From Marinobacter alexandrii (GTDB lineage Bacteria; Bacteroidota; Bacteroidia; Cytophagales; Cyclobacteriaceae), in assembly GCA_039984955.1 (NCBI GenBank), contig JBDWTN010000007.1:1-64000 (forward strand): a DNA stretch of 64,000 nucleotides, given 5' to 3'. A program made the translations under genes and the position numbers. Positions 34,611 through 43,649 of the stretch are shown one piece after another. The notes under the pieces were generated by a model. That model ran no database searches and was not told the origin of the DNA. It worked only from the letters and a program-made list of their open reading frames with translations. The first letter of the stretch is position 1. Each line of letters opens with the position of its first letter.

Positions 34611-35456
34611 ATCGTATCTCTTCAACTCAAAGACATCTATAAATCGTACGGCCAAGTGCCTGTACTTGAAGGAGTTTCGCTAGCAATACAACCTTCAGAA
34701 ACGATTGTATTGCTAGGCCCAAGTGGATGTGGAAAAACAACTCTTCTTAAGTTAATCAATCGACTCATTGAACCAGATAGCGGTGCAATACTGGTAGATG
34801 ATCAAAACATCAACGTATTAGAAAAGCATACTCTTCGTAGAAACATTGGCTTTGTAATTCAAGATGTTGGCTTGTTACCTCACATAACCATTGAGGAAAA
34901 TATTTCCCTGGTCAATAGGATTGACCGTAAACTTTTCACTCAAGAAAAGCTCAAAGAGCTCATTACTTTAGTTGATCTGAATGAAAGCCTACTTTTAAAA
35001 TTCCCTTCTCAATTAAGCGGAGGACAACAGCAACGTGTTGGTATTGCTAGAGCTCTTGCAAATGATCCTGATCTTATTTTAATGGATGAGCCCTTCAGTG
35101 CGCTGGATAACATTACACGAAATCAACTTCAGGAGGATTTCCTAAACCTTTCTGTTTTACGTGAGAAGACCATCGTATTGGTAACACACGATGTTCAAGA
35201 AGCATTTAAGCTGGGCGATCGAATAGCTATTTTAAATAAGGGTCAAGTCCAACAATTTGCTACACCCACAGAAATTCTTTCAAATCCTGCTAATGATTTT
35301 GTGGCCTCTTTCATAGCTAAGGATAAAGTGTCGTTATTCCTTCACAGTGCACAAATAGATGGGGAATCTTTAATTGACTTCCTGAATAATGATTCAATTG
35401 ACGAGAAGAATCGTAGATCTAAACTCAATGAAGTTTTAAACTCTTACAAACCATGA
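34611..35456 (+). CDS. ABC transporter ATPase, glycine betaine/ergothioneine type
   Basis: The ATPase of an OpuCA/ProV-like importer. Walker A is GPSGCGKTTLL, the signature LSGGQQQR, Walker B DLILMDEPFSAL and the H-loop VTHD. The reading frame is homologous upstream of its first GTG (34656): LQLKDIYKSYGQ carries the aromatic A-loop that stacks on adenine. Between the stop at 34605 and 34656 there is no ATG, GTG or TTG; ATC at 34611 is the only near-start well placed. The start codon is therefore uncertain. It overlaps the permease gene by four bases (ATGA). Confidence 0.88.
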   Translation: MVSLQLKDIYKSYGQVPVLEGVSLAIQPSETIVLLGPSGCGKTTLLKLINRLIEPDSGAILVDDQNINVLEKHTLRRNIGFVIQDVGLLPHITIEENISLVNRIDRKLFTQEKLKELITLVDLNESLLLKFPSQLSGGQQQRVGIARALANDPDLILMDEPFSALDNITRNQLQEDFLNLSVLREKTIVLVTHDVQEAFKLGDRIAILNKGQVQQFATPTEILSNPANDFVASFIAKDKVSLFLHSAQIDGESLIDFLNNDSIDEKNRRSKLNEVLNSYKP

Positions 35457-37006
35457 GTCTGTGGGAATTCATCATATCGCATTGGGATGAAATCGTTGAT
35501 CAAACAGCGGAACACTTAAAACTCACGCTTGTTTCAATGATCATTGCAACGATTCTTGGAATTTCAATAGGGATTCTCATTACAAAAATCGAAAAAATAG
35601 CCTCAGTCACTTTAGGTTTTGTAGGTGTAATCCAAACTATTCCTAGCCTTGCCTTACTCGGATTTTTGCTACCTCTTGTTGGTATTGGTACCACTCCTGC
35701 CATCATTGCCCTCTTCCTTTATGCACTACTACCGATTGTGCGAAATACTTACACTGGTATCAAAGAGATAGACCCAGCAATCAAAGAGGCTACAGTGGGT
35801 ATGGGGATGACTAAAATCCAATTGCTTAGGTATGTTGAATTTCCCTTAGCATTTCCAGTTATCCTGGCAGGTATTCGTACATCTACCGTTATTAATGTAG
35901 GTATAGCTACACTTTGCGCATTAATCGCCGCAGGTGGCTTAGGTGAGTTTATTTTTAGAGGTATTTCGTTGAATAATTCTCAAATGATTCTCGCTGGAGC
36001 AATTCCAGCTTCTATTTTGGCAATTGGATTAGACTCCCTACTTGGGCTTATTCAAAAAAACTATAGAAGCAAATCAACGTGGATTCTAGTTGTGAGCCTC
36101 GTGGGTGGGATTCTTATTGCAAGCAGTTTTTCTCAATCAGAGATTGAAAGCAAATTAGTTGCGGGGTTTAATTCCGAATTCATTGAAAGAGAAGATGGCT
36201 ACATGGGGCTTGATTCAATGTATGATCTCCCTATCGAAATAAAAGAAATGGAAATTGCTTTAATGTACCACGCACTGTACGAAGGAGATGTAGATGTAAT
36301 AGATGGGTTTAGTACCGATGGTAGAATTCAGGAATTCAATTTGCAATCTTTAGTAGATGATAAAGATTACTTCCCTCCATACTATGCCGTGCCTCTTGTC
36401 AACAGCAATTCTTTGGCTAAACATCCCCAATTGAATGAATGCTTCGCTCTATTATCAAACGCTCTATCTGATTCCTTAATGGCAAGCTTAAACTATGAAG
36501 TAGATGGAAACAAAAGAGAGTTATCAACTGTAGCCAATGAGTTTTTAAAGACCTTGAATATCTACGCAAACCCAGAAGCTGGTTCTTGGCCGAATCCGGA
36601 TCTAGTAATAGGTTCGAAAGCATTTTCAGAAAATTTCCTTTTGGCCTACATTTTCTCACAACTTATTGAAAATAAAACTTCCTTAAAAACCAAATTACAA
36701 CTAGGTTTTGGGGGCACTAAGTTGGTTTTTGATGCATTGAGATTTGGCGAAATTGATATTTACCCAGAATATACTGGCACTGCCTATTTGGTACTTCTAA
36801 ACAAGAAACCTGCAGACGTATCAGACTTCAATGATACAGAAATTGTGTTGGAAAGTGTTCGTTCTGAATTAGCTGAAAAGCATAGTATCACGGTAATGCC
36901 TCCGTTAGGTTTTAATAACACTTTTGCCTTAATGATGAGAAAAGCACATGCCGATTCTCTCCAAATCAAAACCATCAGTCAGTTATCCGACTATCTTAAA
37001 AAGTAA
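35453..37006 (+). CDS. ABC permease fused to a substrate-binding protein (OpuCB-OpuCC/EgtU type)
   Basis: A 517-residue fusion. Residues 1-220 are a permease of the OpuCB type with about six helices and the EAA-like loop EIDPAIKEATVGMGMTKIQL. Residues from 235 form an OpuAC-type periplasmic binding domain (YEGDVDVIDGFSTDGRIQEF, VIGSKAFSENFLLAYIFSQL, LGFGGTKLVFDALRFGEIDI). This fusion occurs in choline/betaine importers and in the ergothioneine importer EgtU; the binding-pocket residues cannot be judged by eye. Overlaps the ATPase gene, forming a two-gene importer. Confidence 0.92.
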   Translation: MSLWEFIISHWDEIVDQTAEHLKLTLVSMIIATILGISIGILITKIEKIASVTLGFVGVIQTIPSLALLGFLLPLVGIGTTPAIIALFLYALLPIVRNTYTGIKEIDPAIKEATVGMGMTKIQLLRYVEFPLAFPVILAGIRTSTVINVGIATLCALIAAGGLGEFIFRGISLNNSQMILAGAIPASILAIGLDSLLGLIQKNYRSKSTWILVVSLVGGILIASSFSQSEIESKLVAGFNSEFIEREDGYMGLDSMYDLPIEIKEMEIALMYHALYEGDVDVIDGFSTDGRIQEFNLQSLVDDKDYFPPYYAVPLVNSNSLAKHPQLNECFALLSNALSDSLMASLNYEVDGNKRELSTVANEFLKTLNIYANPEAGSWPNPDLVIGSKAFSENFLLAYIFSQLIENKTSLKTKLQLGFGGTKLVFDALRFGEIDIYPEYTGTAYLVLLNKKPADVSDFNDTEIVLESVRSELAEKHSITVMPPLGFNNTFALMMRKAHADSLQIKTISQLSDYLKK

Positions 37007-37050
37007 CTCCCATCACAATAAACTAAATCAAAATTAAGCCTATATTATGT

Positions 37051-37058
37051 TATATTTG
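37051..37058 (+). promoter_or_regulatory. -7 promoter box before the potassium channel gene
   Basis: TATATTTG fits TAnnTTTG, 17 bases before the ATG at 37075, a typical distance for this phylum. No clear -33 TTTG is visible 19-21 bases upstream. Confidence 0.45.
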
Positions 37059-37074
37059 ATTTTTACCTAGCCCT

Positions 37075-38163
37075 ATGCCTAACACCTTTAAAAAGAACGC
37101 TAGCCTACGTTTATTTAGCCTTGTCTCCTTAGTCATTGTCATCTACTTGATATTGGTATGGCTATTGGTTTTCGTAGAAAAAGATAGTGATCAATCTGCA
37201 CTTAACAATTACTCCAATGCATTTTGGTATTCTTTGGTAACGCTAACAACAGTGGGTTATGGAGATATATTTCCAGCTACGATTTGGGGTCGATATATAT
37301 CTCTCATTTTCATACTTACCAGTATTGGTATTTTCGGAATTTTAATTGGAAAACTTACTACGCTTATGACAACTATTAAGGAAAATAAGAAGCTTGGATA
37401 CGCCGGCACAAGTTTCACGAATCATGCTGTAATCATTGGATGGAATGACTTTGGGTGGCATGTAGTTGATCAACTGGTAGGTGTAGGTAGAAGAGTTTCT
37501 GTTGTCACCAATAAGAAAGATGATGTTGATCTCATTCGAGAAAAATATAACTCTAAGAATGTCTTCGTACTGTTCAGCGATTATAATAATCATGAACTCA
37601 TCAAAAAGTCCAATATTGAGGAGGCTACTATTGTGTTTGTCAATATGATGGACGACACAGACAAATTGGTGTATGTCTTGAACTTGAAGAAAATCTTTCC
37701 TGAAACTGAGTTCGTAGTGACACTTGAAAATGGAGATTTGAAAAACACATTCCTATCTGCTGGTGTCAGTAACACTATCTCGACTCAAGAGATATCATCT
37801 AAATTACTAGCATCGTACATGTTTGAGCCTGACGTAGCTACTTACAGTGAATCTATCCTTTCTTATGCTAAGTCAGATAGCGATTATGATATCAAACAGC
37901 TTTTGATTACCCCTAACAATCCTTACAGTGGCAAAGCCTATCAGGATGTTTTCTTTGACCTCAAGAAACGATACAATTGTGTACTTATTGGTATCACCAA
38001 ACGTGACAAGTTTGGCCAAAAAAAGCTAATTAAGAATCCTTTGGGTGATTTAAAGATCACATCTGGAGATTACTTAATCATCATTTTAAATGGAAAAGCT
38101 TTTAAACTGTTGAAGAAAATATTTGGTGTGGAAGAAGGTACTGTAAAGGATAGAAGAAAATGA
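37075..38163 (+). CDS. Potassium channel with RCK (TrkA-N) domain
   Basis: A 362-residue protein. Two membrane helices flank a pore loop with the K+ selectivity filter TVGYGD (residues 59-64). Cytoplasmic residues from about 115 form a TrkA-N Rossmann domain (HAVIIGWNDFGWHVVDQL) and a C-terminal TrkA-C-like part. This is an MthK-like two-transmembrane channel gated by a cytoplasmic ring. The next gene overlaps its stop by four bases. Confidence 0.93.
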   Translation: MPNTFKKNASLRLFSLVSLVIVIYLILVWLLVFVEKDSDQSALNNYSNAFWYSLVTLTTVGYGDIFPATIWGRYISLIFILTSIGIFGILIGKLTTLMTTIKENKKLGYAGTSFTNHAVIIGWNDFGWHVVDQLVGVGRRVSVVTNKKDDVDLIREKYNSKNVFVLFSDYNNHELIKKSNIEEATIVFVNMMDDTDKLVYVLNLKKIFPETEFVVTLENGDLKNTFLSAGVSNTISTQEISSKLLASYMFEPDVATYSESILSYAKSDSDYDIKQLLITPNNPYSGKAYQDVFFDLKKRYNCVLIGITKRDKFGQKKLIKNPLGDLKITSGDYLIIILNGKAFKLLKKIFGVEEGTVKDRRK

Positions 38164-38597
38164 AAAAGCTATTATCTCTCTCACTGCTGATTGCAGCATT
38201 AATTGGTTGTAAAAACAAAGACATTAATGAAGGTGAAGAGTTTAGGCCCAGAGCTGTCAAAGATAGTTTTGAGGATACGCACTTTACTAAAATATCCGTG
38301 GATGGTGTAGAATACATTTTGACTGAGAGAGACAATAACAATCCTCACGAAGGTTTTGGTTTTATGGCTTTTAGAGCCAATACTCTGATGGAAAAACAAG
38401 ACACTATTTTATCTTATCTGAGAGCTTTACAGCATTTTCAAAATAAGATGTATTCAAGAATGTACAATATTTCTACTGACTCAGGTCAGTCAGAATTTGA
38501 TACTAAATTAGTTGAGTTTCTATCCCTTGAAAAAGGGGAATTGGAAGAATTACGAAAAGAGGATCTGGTAACTAAAGAAAAAGAAGAGAACGAATAA
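38160..38597 (+). CDS. Hypothetical lipoprotein coupled to the K+ channel
   Basis: A 145-residue lipoprotein (lipobox LIAALIGCKNKD). The mature part is charged and partly helical and ends in a Glu/Lys-rich tail (KEKEENE). Its ATG overlaps the channel stop (ATGA), so it is almost surely cotranslated with the channel. Function unknown; an accessory role is inferred from the coupling only. The terminator of the opposite-strand gene overlaps its 3' end. Confidence 0.7.
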   Translation: MKKLLSLSLLIAALIGCKNKDINEGEEFRPRAVKDSFEDTHFTKISVDGVEYILTERDNNNPHEGFGFMAFRANTLMEKQDTILSYLRALQHFQNKMYSRMYNISTDSGQSEFDTKLVEFLSLEKGELEELRKEDLVTKEKEENE

Positions 38598-38611
38598 AAT
38601 CATTCTCTTCT
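38576..38611 (-). terminator. Terminator of the GPP34 gene
   Basis: AGAAGAGAA and TTCTCTTCT (38582-38590, 38603-38611) form a perfect nine-pair stem; on the minus strand a TTTTTC run follows. It overlaps the end of the plus-strand lipoprotein gene. Confidence 0.75.
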
Positions 38612-38625
38612 CCTAATTGTATATG

Positions 38626-39252
38626 TTATGCGAAAAACGCTTTTAGTTGACTAAGCGCATCTGCTAGAGAAGCATCAACTCCAGAATTTGCAACAATATC
38701 TTTCCCAATTTTTTCCGCGTCTATCAACTCATCTCTATCCTTAAATACTTCACTAAGAATGTTACAATCATCAATGATTGAGTAAAGAATAGTAAATGCA
38801 GGCGAAGGCTTAGCGCTTTTGAAAACAATTGCCTTCAAGTTATTTCTAATTTCTTGTTCGAAGGCATAATTTGCATTGTCCATTCGATCTGAAAGAGGAA
38901 TCCAAAGCAATTTTGTTTCTTCCTTCCTTAGAATACCTCTCTGTACTAAAAGCGCATTCAAATCTTCTTGAATGTCTTTAAACTTAGAAGACATTGCCTT
39001 TACTTGATCAATAAAAGATGGGCCTGTCTGAAGCTTCTTCAATACATTATCTAGAATACCATTACCTGTACCAATGGTGTCAATTACTGAAACATTTCCA
39101 CCATCAAGCTTAATCTTTTTCAAAAGGTATAACTCCAGAATACATGCAGAAATCACTCCAGGAACTACGGTTTTTTCTGCAGCAGCCAAGATTCGACCTT
39201 CTTCGTCATCTAAAGCAATTAAATAAAATCCTTCAGCGATACTTAGTTTCAT
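38626..39252 (-). CDS. GPP34 (GOLPH3-like) family protein
   Basis: A 208-residue soluble protein with the GPP34 pattern: MKLSIAEGFYLIALDDEEGR at the start, GVISACILELYLLKKIKL, a middle region LIQRGILRKEETKLLWIPLS-like, and helical C-terminus. Eukaryotic GOLPH3 binds phosphatidylinositol 4-phosphate and Golgi glycosyltransferases; bacterial homologues have no established role. It follows the Na+/H+ antiporter gene by 81 bases on the same strand. Confidence 0.82.
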   Translation of the reverse strand: MKLSIAEGFYLIALDDEEGRILAAAEKTVVPGVISACILELYLLKKIKLDGGNVSVIDTIGTGNGILDNVLKKLQTGPSFIDQVKAMSSKFKDIQEDLNALLVQRGILRKEETKLLWIPLSDRMDNANYAFEQEIRNNLKAIVFKSAKPSPAFTILYSIIDDCNILSEVFKDRDELIDAEKIGKDIVANSGVDASLADALSQLKAFFA

Positions 39253-39333
39253 AGTTGGTTACTTTCTTTTATCTACAGTTTAGTCAGAACAGCGAAGTTC
39301 ATAAATTTTAATTAAATGTGGGATGGTATTAAT

Positions 39334-40617
39334 CTATTTTTTCAACAAAGCTCCAATTGTGAGTCCTTGAACTAAAATCGAAAACACCACAACACAATAA
39401 GTTGTGAATAGAATTGTATCTTTTATCGAGGTGTCGATCCACTCCAAATCAGTTAATGAAAGAGCTAGTGCCACCGAGATACCTCCTCTTAACCCTCCCC
39501 AAGTTAAAATTTGAATTGTTTTTGGTTCAAAAGTTCTAAATCGCTTCATCACTGTAATAGGAATACTTACACCTAAAAATCTTGCTGTCAATACAATAAC
39601 AATACCTATACCTCCTATTGCAAGGTTGCCAAGTGTGAAGGATTCAGCTATTACCAACATCTCCAATCCAACCAATATAAAAAGAATCGCATTTAAGGCT
39701 TCATCAAGCAAATGCCAAAATTTAAAAACATATTCTCCCGTAGCATTGGCCAGATGCTCATCTCTTCCTTGGTTACCAATAAACAGTCCCATTACCACCA
39801 TTGCAAGTGGTGCCGAAACATGAATCATCTCCGAAACACGACCGCCAACCATCACAAGAGTCAGAGTAACGAGCACTTCAAGCTCCACATGATCATTTTC
39901 AATAAAGTTCAGCAGCTTGAAGCCACAAAACCCAAACACAGCACCAAGTAGCAATCCTCCGAATACTTCAACACTGAATAGCATTGCAACACTAGCAGCC
40001 GTTATTTCGCCTGAACCATGTCCACCAGGCTCATGGATACCGGCCTGTGCTTTCGCTATTCCGAGGATAGTTAGGAATACAACAACACCAACTCCGTCAT
40101 TGAAAAGTGATTCTCCAGCAATTTTAATTTCTAATTTCTTCGAAAGTCCTGCCTTTTTTGTCAATGCTAATACGGCTATCGGGTCCGTTGGTGAAATCAA
40201 AGCACCAAAAAGCAAGCAATAGATCAAATCGATTTCATAGCCCAAGAGCGGGAAGATATAAAAGATTAAGAAGCCTACTATAAAAGTTGACATTAACGTC
40301 CCAACCGTTGCAAGTATTACAACCGGAACACGTTCCTCCATCAACTTATTCAAATTGATAGAAAGTGCTCCTGCAAATAGAAGAAAGTTGAGCATCACAT
40401 TCATCAGTACTTCTTCGAAATCGAATTCAGCGATTATATGCTCTGCTCCTTCGGTAACTGACGGCACAAAATAGCCCAAAATAAGTATTGCGAGAGACAT
40501 GATCAAGGCAATCAACATCAACCCAATGGTCGAAGGCAGCTTTACTACGGTAATATTAATTAGCGTAAAAGCAGCGGCCATTAAAATCAGCAAGGTGATT
40601 AATTCTAATATACTCAT
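39334..40617 (-). CDS. Sodium/proton antiporter (CPA1/NhaP family)
   Basis: A 427-residue protein with about 12 membrane helices. The CPA1 core motifs are visible: [15 protein letters not shown] (about residues 140-155), [15 protein letters not shown] with the catalytic Asp (NDG), and [15 protein letters not shown] near residue 375. It exchanges Na+ for H+ across the inner membrane. Like many CPA1 proteins it ends with a short cytoplasmic tail. Confidence 0.93.
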   Translation of the reverse strand: MSILELITLLILMAAAFTLINITVVKLPSTIGLMLIALIMSLAILILGYFVPSVTEGAEHIIAEFDFEEVLMNVMLNFLLFAGALSINLNKLMEERVPVVILATVGTLMSTFIVGFLIFYIFPLLGYEIDLIYCLLFGALISPTDPIAVLALTKKAGLSKKLEIKIAGESLFNDGVGVVVFLTILGIAKAQAGIHEPGGHGSGEITAASVAMLFSVEVFGGLLLGAVFGFCGFKLLNFIENDHVELEVLVTLTLVMVGGRVSEMIHVSAPLAMVVMGLFIGNQGRDEHLANATGEYVFKFWHLLDEALNAILFILVGLEMLVIAESFTLGNLAIGGIGIVIVLTARFLGVSIPITVMKRFRTFEPKTIQILTWGGLRGGISVALALSLTDLEWIDTSIKDTILFTTYCVVVFSILVQGLTIGALLKK

Positions 40618-40747
40618 CGGCGAAGTAGGTAGAAGTTTCTTTTGGTTTTAGATTAGTGAGCAAAATAAATAAATAAAGGGTATGAAAAAAATTGTACCCC
40701 GCGAATCACAAACCGTTCTAGCAACGAAAAATACGCAAAAATCAACT

Positions 40748-42085
40748 ATGAAAATGACATTTCTTGGCACCAAAAACCCCTCACTATTGAAACTAAAAAA
40801 CAGCTTCTTTGTGCCATTTTTTCTTGCTCTAATTGGGTGTTCTACAGTTAAAAAAATTGCCGTGGAACAAGATGTAACCCGTCAGCTAAATCAGTCGGAG
40901 GTTTTCTCAAATCAATTTACTGGGTTTAGCCTTTTTGATATTGAGAAAAATGAATTCGTTGCTGGGTATAATTCGACCCTTAAGTTCACTCCCGCATCAA
41001 ATACAAAACTACTCACGATGTATGCAGTTCTTAAATCATTTTCTGATTCCATTCCCTCACTTATCTATCAAAGAAACGATTCTGATTTACATGTCCGACC
41101 GATTGGTGACCCCACTTTTCTTTATAAGCCTTTTAAGAGTCAAAAAACATTCGATTTATTGAATTCAGTTGATACCATTAAAATAGATTGGCCAAAAGAA
41201 GAGCTTGCTTCATTTGGAACTGGGTGGGCCTGGGACGATTACATTTACTCATTTCAAGCTCAGCGAAACTGGTGGCCCATCTACGGCAATACAATAAGTG
41301 TAAAAAAGGTTAATGACTCGCTCACTATAGCTCCCCCTTTTTTTAAAGATTATGTAGAAGTCTTGGAGCAAACCCGCCCTGGGGAATTAGTAGCTAGAGA
41401 ACTGAGATTCAATGTATTCAAGGCTTATCTAGAAAGTGACACCTCTAATTTTGAACGAATTATTCCATTCGAATCTTCAAAAGATTTATTGAGTCAATTA
41501 TTGTTGGATACTCTACAATCAGAAGTGCTATTTACAAATAATCAGGAGGTATTTCAAGATACTTTGTATTCACATGCTACAGATTCCGTATTGGCATATA
41601 TGCTCAAGCCGAGCGATAATTTTCTAGCTGAGCAGCTTTTGATCATGGCCGCCTGGCAAAACGGATTCTCAGAAATAAAACCATTTATCAAGCAGGTCAA
41701 TAATACTTGGCTAACAAACCTTACTGATATGGTGTGGGTCGATGGCTCTGGTCTTTCCCGATATAATTTAATTGCACCTGTAGACCAAGTAAGACTGCTC
41801 AAGAAATGTCATGATGAGTTTGGATGGCAAAGAATGACGTCAATTTTGCCAACAGGTGGTGAGGGTACGCTTGAGGAAAGCTTTCTTATGGAGGACGAGG
41901 AAACACCATTCATTTTTGCAAAAACAGGAACACTAAGCAACAATCATAATTTAAGTGGATACTTGATTACTCGATCAGGTAAGCGTATGATTTTCAGCTT
42001 TATGAATAACCATTATACCAAGCCAAGCGAAGACATAAAAAGAGCTATGGAGAAATTCTTGATTGACGTTAGAGACGCCTATTAA
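40748..42085 (+). CDS. dacB: D-Ala-D-Ala carboxypeptidase/endopeptidase, PBP4-like
   Basis: A 445-residue S13-type penicillin-binding protein with lipoprotein signal (FFLALIGCSTVKK). The active site motifs are SNTK at residues 84-87 (PASNTKLLTMYAVL), SDN (LKPSDNFLAEQLL) and KTG (FAKTGTLSNNHNLSGY). It trims or cleaves peptidoglycan crosslinks. The frame is open from an ATG at 40682, but starting there would give an unusually long N-region before the hydrophobic core; 40748 or 40754 is better. Isolated gene. Confidence 0.9.
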   Translation: MKMTFLGTKNPSLLKLKNSFFVPFFLALIGCSTVKKIAVEQDVTRQLNQSEVFSNQFTGFSLFDIEKNEFVAGYNSTLKFTPASNTKLLTMYAVLKSFSDSIPSLIYQRNDSDLHVRPIGDPTFLYKPFKSQKTFDLLNSVDTIKIDWPKEELASFGTGWAWDDYIYSFQAQRNWWPIYGNTISVKKVNDSLTIAPPFFKDYVEVLEQTRPGELVARELRFNVFKAYLESDTSNFERIIPFESSKDLLSQLLLDTLQSEVLFTNNQEVFQDTLYSHATDSVLAYMLKPSDNFLAEQLLIMAAWQNGFSEIKPFIKQVNNTWLTNLTDMVWVDGSGLSRYNLIAPVDQVRLLKKCHDEFGWQRMTSILPTGGEGTLEESFLMEDEETPFIFAKTGTLSNNHNLSGYLITRSGKRMIFSFMNNHYTKPSEDIKRAMEKFLIDVRDAY

Positions 42086-42297
42086 TAGGGCTTGAAGCGA
42101 GTAAAACAGAGCGAATACCATTAACAGATGTTTATGGGTATTCGAAAGACTCCAAAGCTATAGTAGTGAATTATTGGAACGCCATTGAAATTGATGGTGA
42201 ACGTACCGCTGGGAAATTTCAACGATTACAATTAATCTCTAACTCTATTGATATTCCCTTATCAATCCTCCGGTTAGTCTCATCAATTCTATCTTAG
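42085..42297 (+). other. Open frame of unknown origin after dacB
   Basis: A 70-codon frame without ATG starts at the dacB stop and stays open to TAG at 42295-42297. It reads protein-like (ERIPLTDVYGYSKDSKAIVV, NYWNAIEIDGERTAGKFQRL) up to about 42240 and then runs antisense into the TolC gene. It may be the remnant of a lost gene. No family recognised. Confidence 0.25.
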
Positions 42298-43627
42298 AGT
42301 TGACGAGGTTATAGGTGGCCTGTAGTTTCAATATAGATGAAGACAGGTAGTTATTTTGAACGTCTCTAAAATCAAAGGAATTGATACTACCGTTTTTAAA
42401 TTTCTCTTCAGAAAGGTCAAGATTGGTCTTAGCAGCAGCTTCTCTCCTCGCATTAATACCATAGAGTTGTCGTCTTATATTGTATCTATCTAAAGCAGAC
42501 AGCAGGTCTCTATCTAGTGAATTCTCTAACTGATCCACTCTAAGTTCTCCTACTCTTTCATTGACAATGGCATTTTTGATTGCTCTCTTAATTTTTCCGC
42601 CATTGAAGAGGGTAAATGACAATGTGAAATTGGCGAAATACGTATCAGTTACCGAACTCAAAGGATCATTGAAATTTGGTATAAAAACGGCATTAGGATT
42701 TCTACTTAATGAGTCTTGCTGAGATCTTCCTGCGCTTGTCCTTGACAAGTCATTCCGTCCTCTATTTTCAGAAAAACCTGCATTTACTATTAGACTAGGG
42801 TATTGAGAAGCTCTTGATAGTGTAGTTGCAGTCCCTAAAATTGACTGGGTTATATATTGCTTTTTTAAATCTACATTTTCCGTAAACATTCTGGATCGGA
42901 GAGTTTCAGCGGTGTATGTTTCATCGGGAATGTTCAACGAATCGGTAAACAGATATATTTTTGAAATATCATCCTCTGCTAAAAGAACATTTAAATCTCT
43001 AACAGCATTTCTGAAAGCTAGTTGTTGATTGATGTAATTAATTGAATCAGTTAGATAGTTTCCTTCTTCCAGAAGTATTTCAGTAGTAACAGCACTTCCC
43101 AAATCAGATTTTATCTTCATGTAATCATACTTATCTCTTGATAGAGAAAGTTGTTTCTCAAATTCTTCCAGTCGCTCACTTTCAAGAACTGCTAAGTAAT
43201 ACCCTAGTATTACACTTTGAAGCGTATTAGCGATAACTATGGAAGCATTTCCTTGCGTTTCAGCTTGCAACTGATCAAGTCTTCTTTTTGAAATGTTGGC
43301 TCTAAAGCCATCAAAAATTGTCCAGTTTAGATTGACCGCTGGCACCACACTATTTGATTGAATTTGTCCTTGAAGGGAAAAAGGGTTAGCTACTTTAACA
43401 TTATCAGTAATACTATTATTTTGATTTACATTTAATGTAATAGTGGGCCACCTTCCTGCTTCTCCCCAGTTGTTGTTGTTCTGAGCAACCTCTACATTGC
43501 CTTTTTCTATAAGAATGCCATAGTTTCTTTGTAGACCTGTCTGAATTGCATCAGACAAAGAAAGTTGGTCCTGACTATTCGCCTGAAACAGGCATAATAT
43601 TCCTAGTGAAAAAATTAGTTTCTTCAT
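42245..43627 (-). CDS. TolC-family outer membrane efflux protein
   Basis: A 460-residue outer-membrane factor with signal peptide (LIFSLGILCLFQANSQ). Repeated alpha-hairpin patterns of the OEP family are present (LSLSDAIQTGLQRNYGILIE, NNWGEAGRWPTITLNVNQNN, TLFNGGKIKRAIKNAIVNER). The start is the ATG at 43627; an upstream frame would overlap the RND gene and lengthen the N-region. It is the last gene of the efflux operon, following the RND pump. Confidence 0.92.
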   Translation of the reverse strand: MKKLIFSLGILCLFQANSQDQLSLSDAIQTGLQRNYGILIEKGNVEVAQNNNNWGEAGRWPTITLNVNQNNSITDNVKVANPFSLQGQIQSNSVVPAVNLNWTIFDGFRANISKRRLDQLQAETQGNASIVIANTLQSVILGYYLAVLESERLEEFEKQLSLSRDKYDYMKIKSDLGSAVTTEILLEEGNYLTDSINYINQQLAFRNAVRDLNVLLAEDDISKIYLFTDSLNIPDETYTAETLRSRMFTENVDLKKQYITQSILGTATTLSRASQYPSLIVNAGFSENRGRNDLSRTSAGRSQQDSLSRNPNAVFIPNFNDPLSSVTDTYFANFTLSFTLFNGGKIKRAIKNAIVNERVGELRVDQLENSLDRDLLSALDRYNIRRQLYGINARREAAAKTNLDLSEEKFKNGSINSFDFRDVQNNYLSSSILKLQATYNLVNSKIELMRLTGGLIREYQ

Positions 43628-43649
43628 TTGTAGTTGAGTCTTGGGTGAT

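Noticed and set aside
39626-40222. Plus-strand frames opposite the Na+/H+ antiporter gene.
   Set aside because: They are antisense to a well-conserved membrane protein, have no domain and end at random points.
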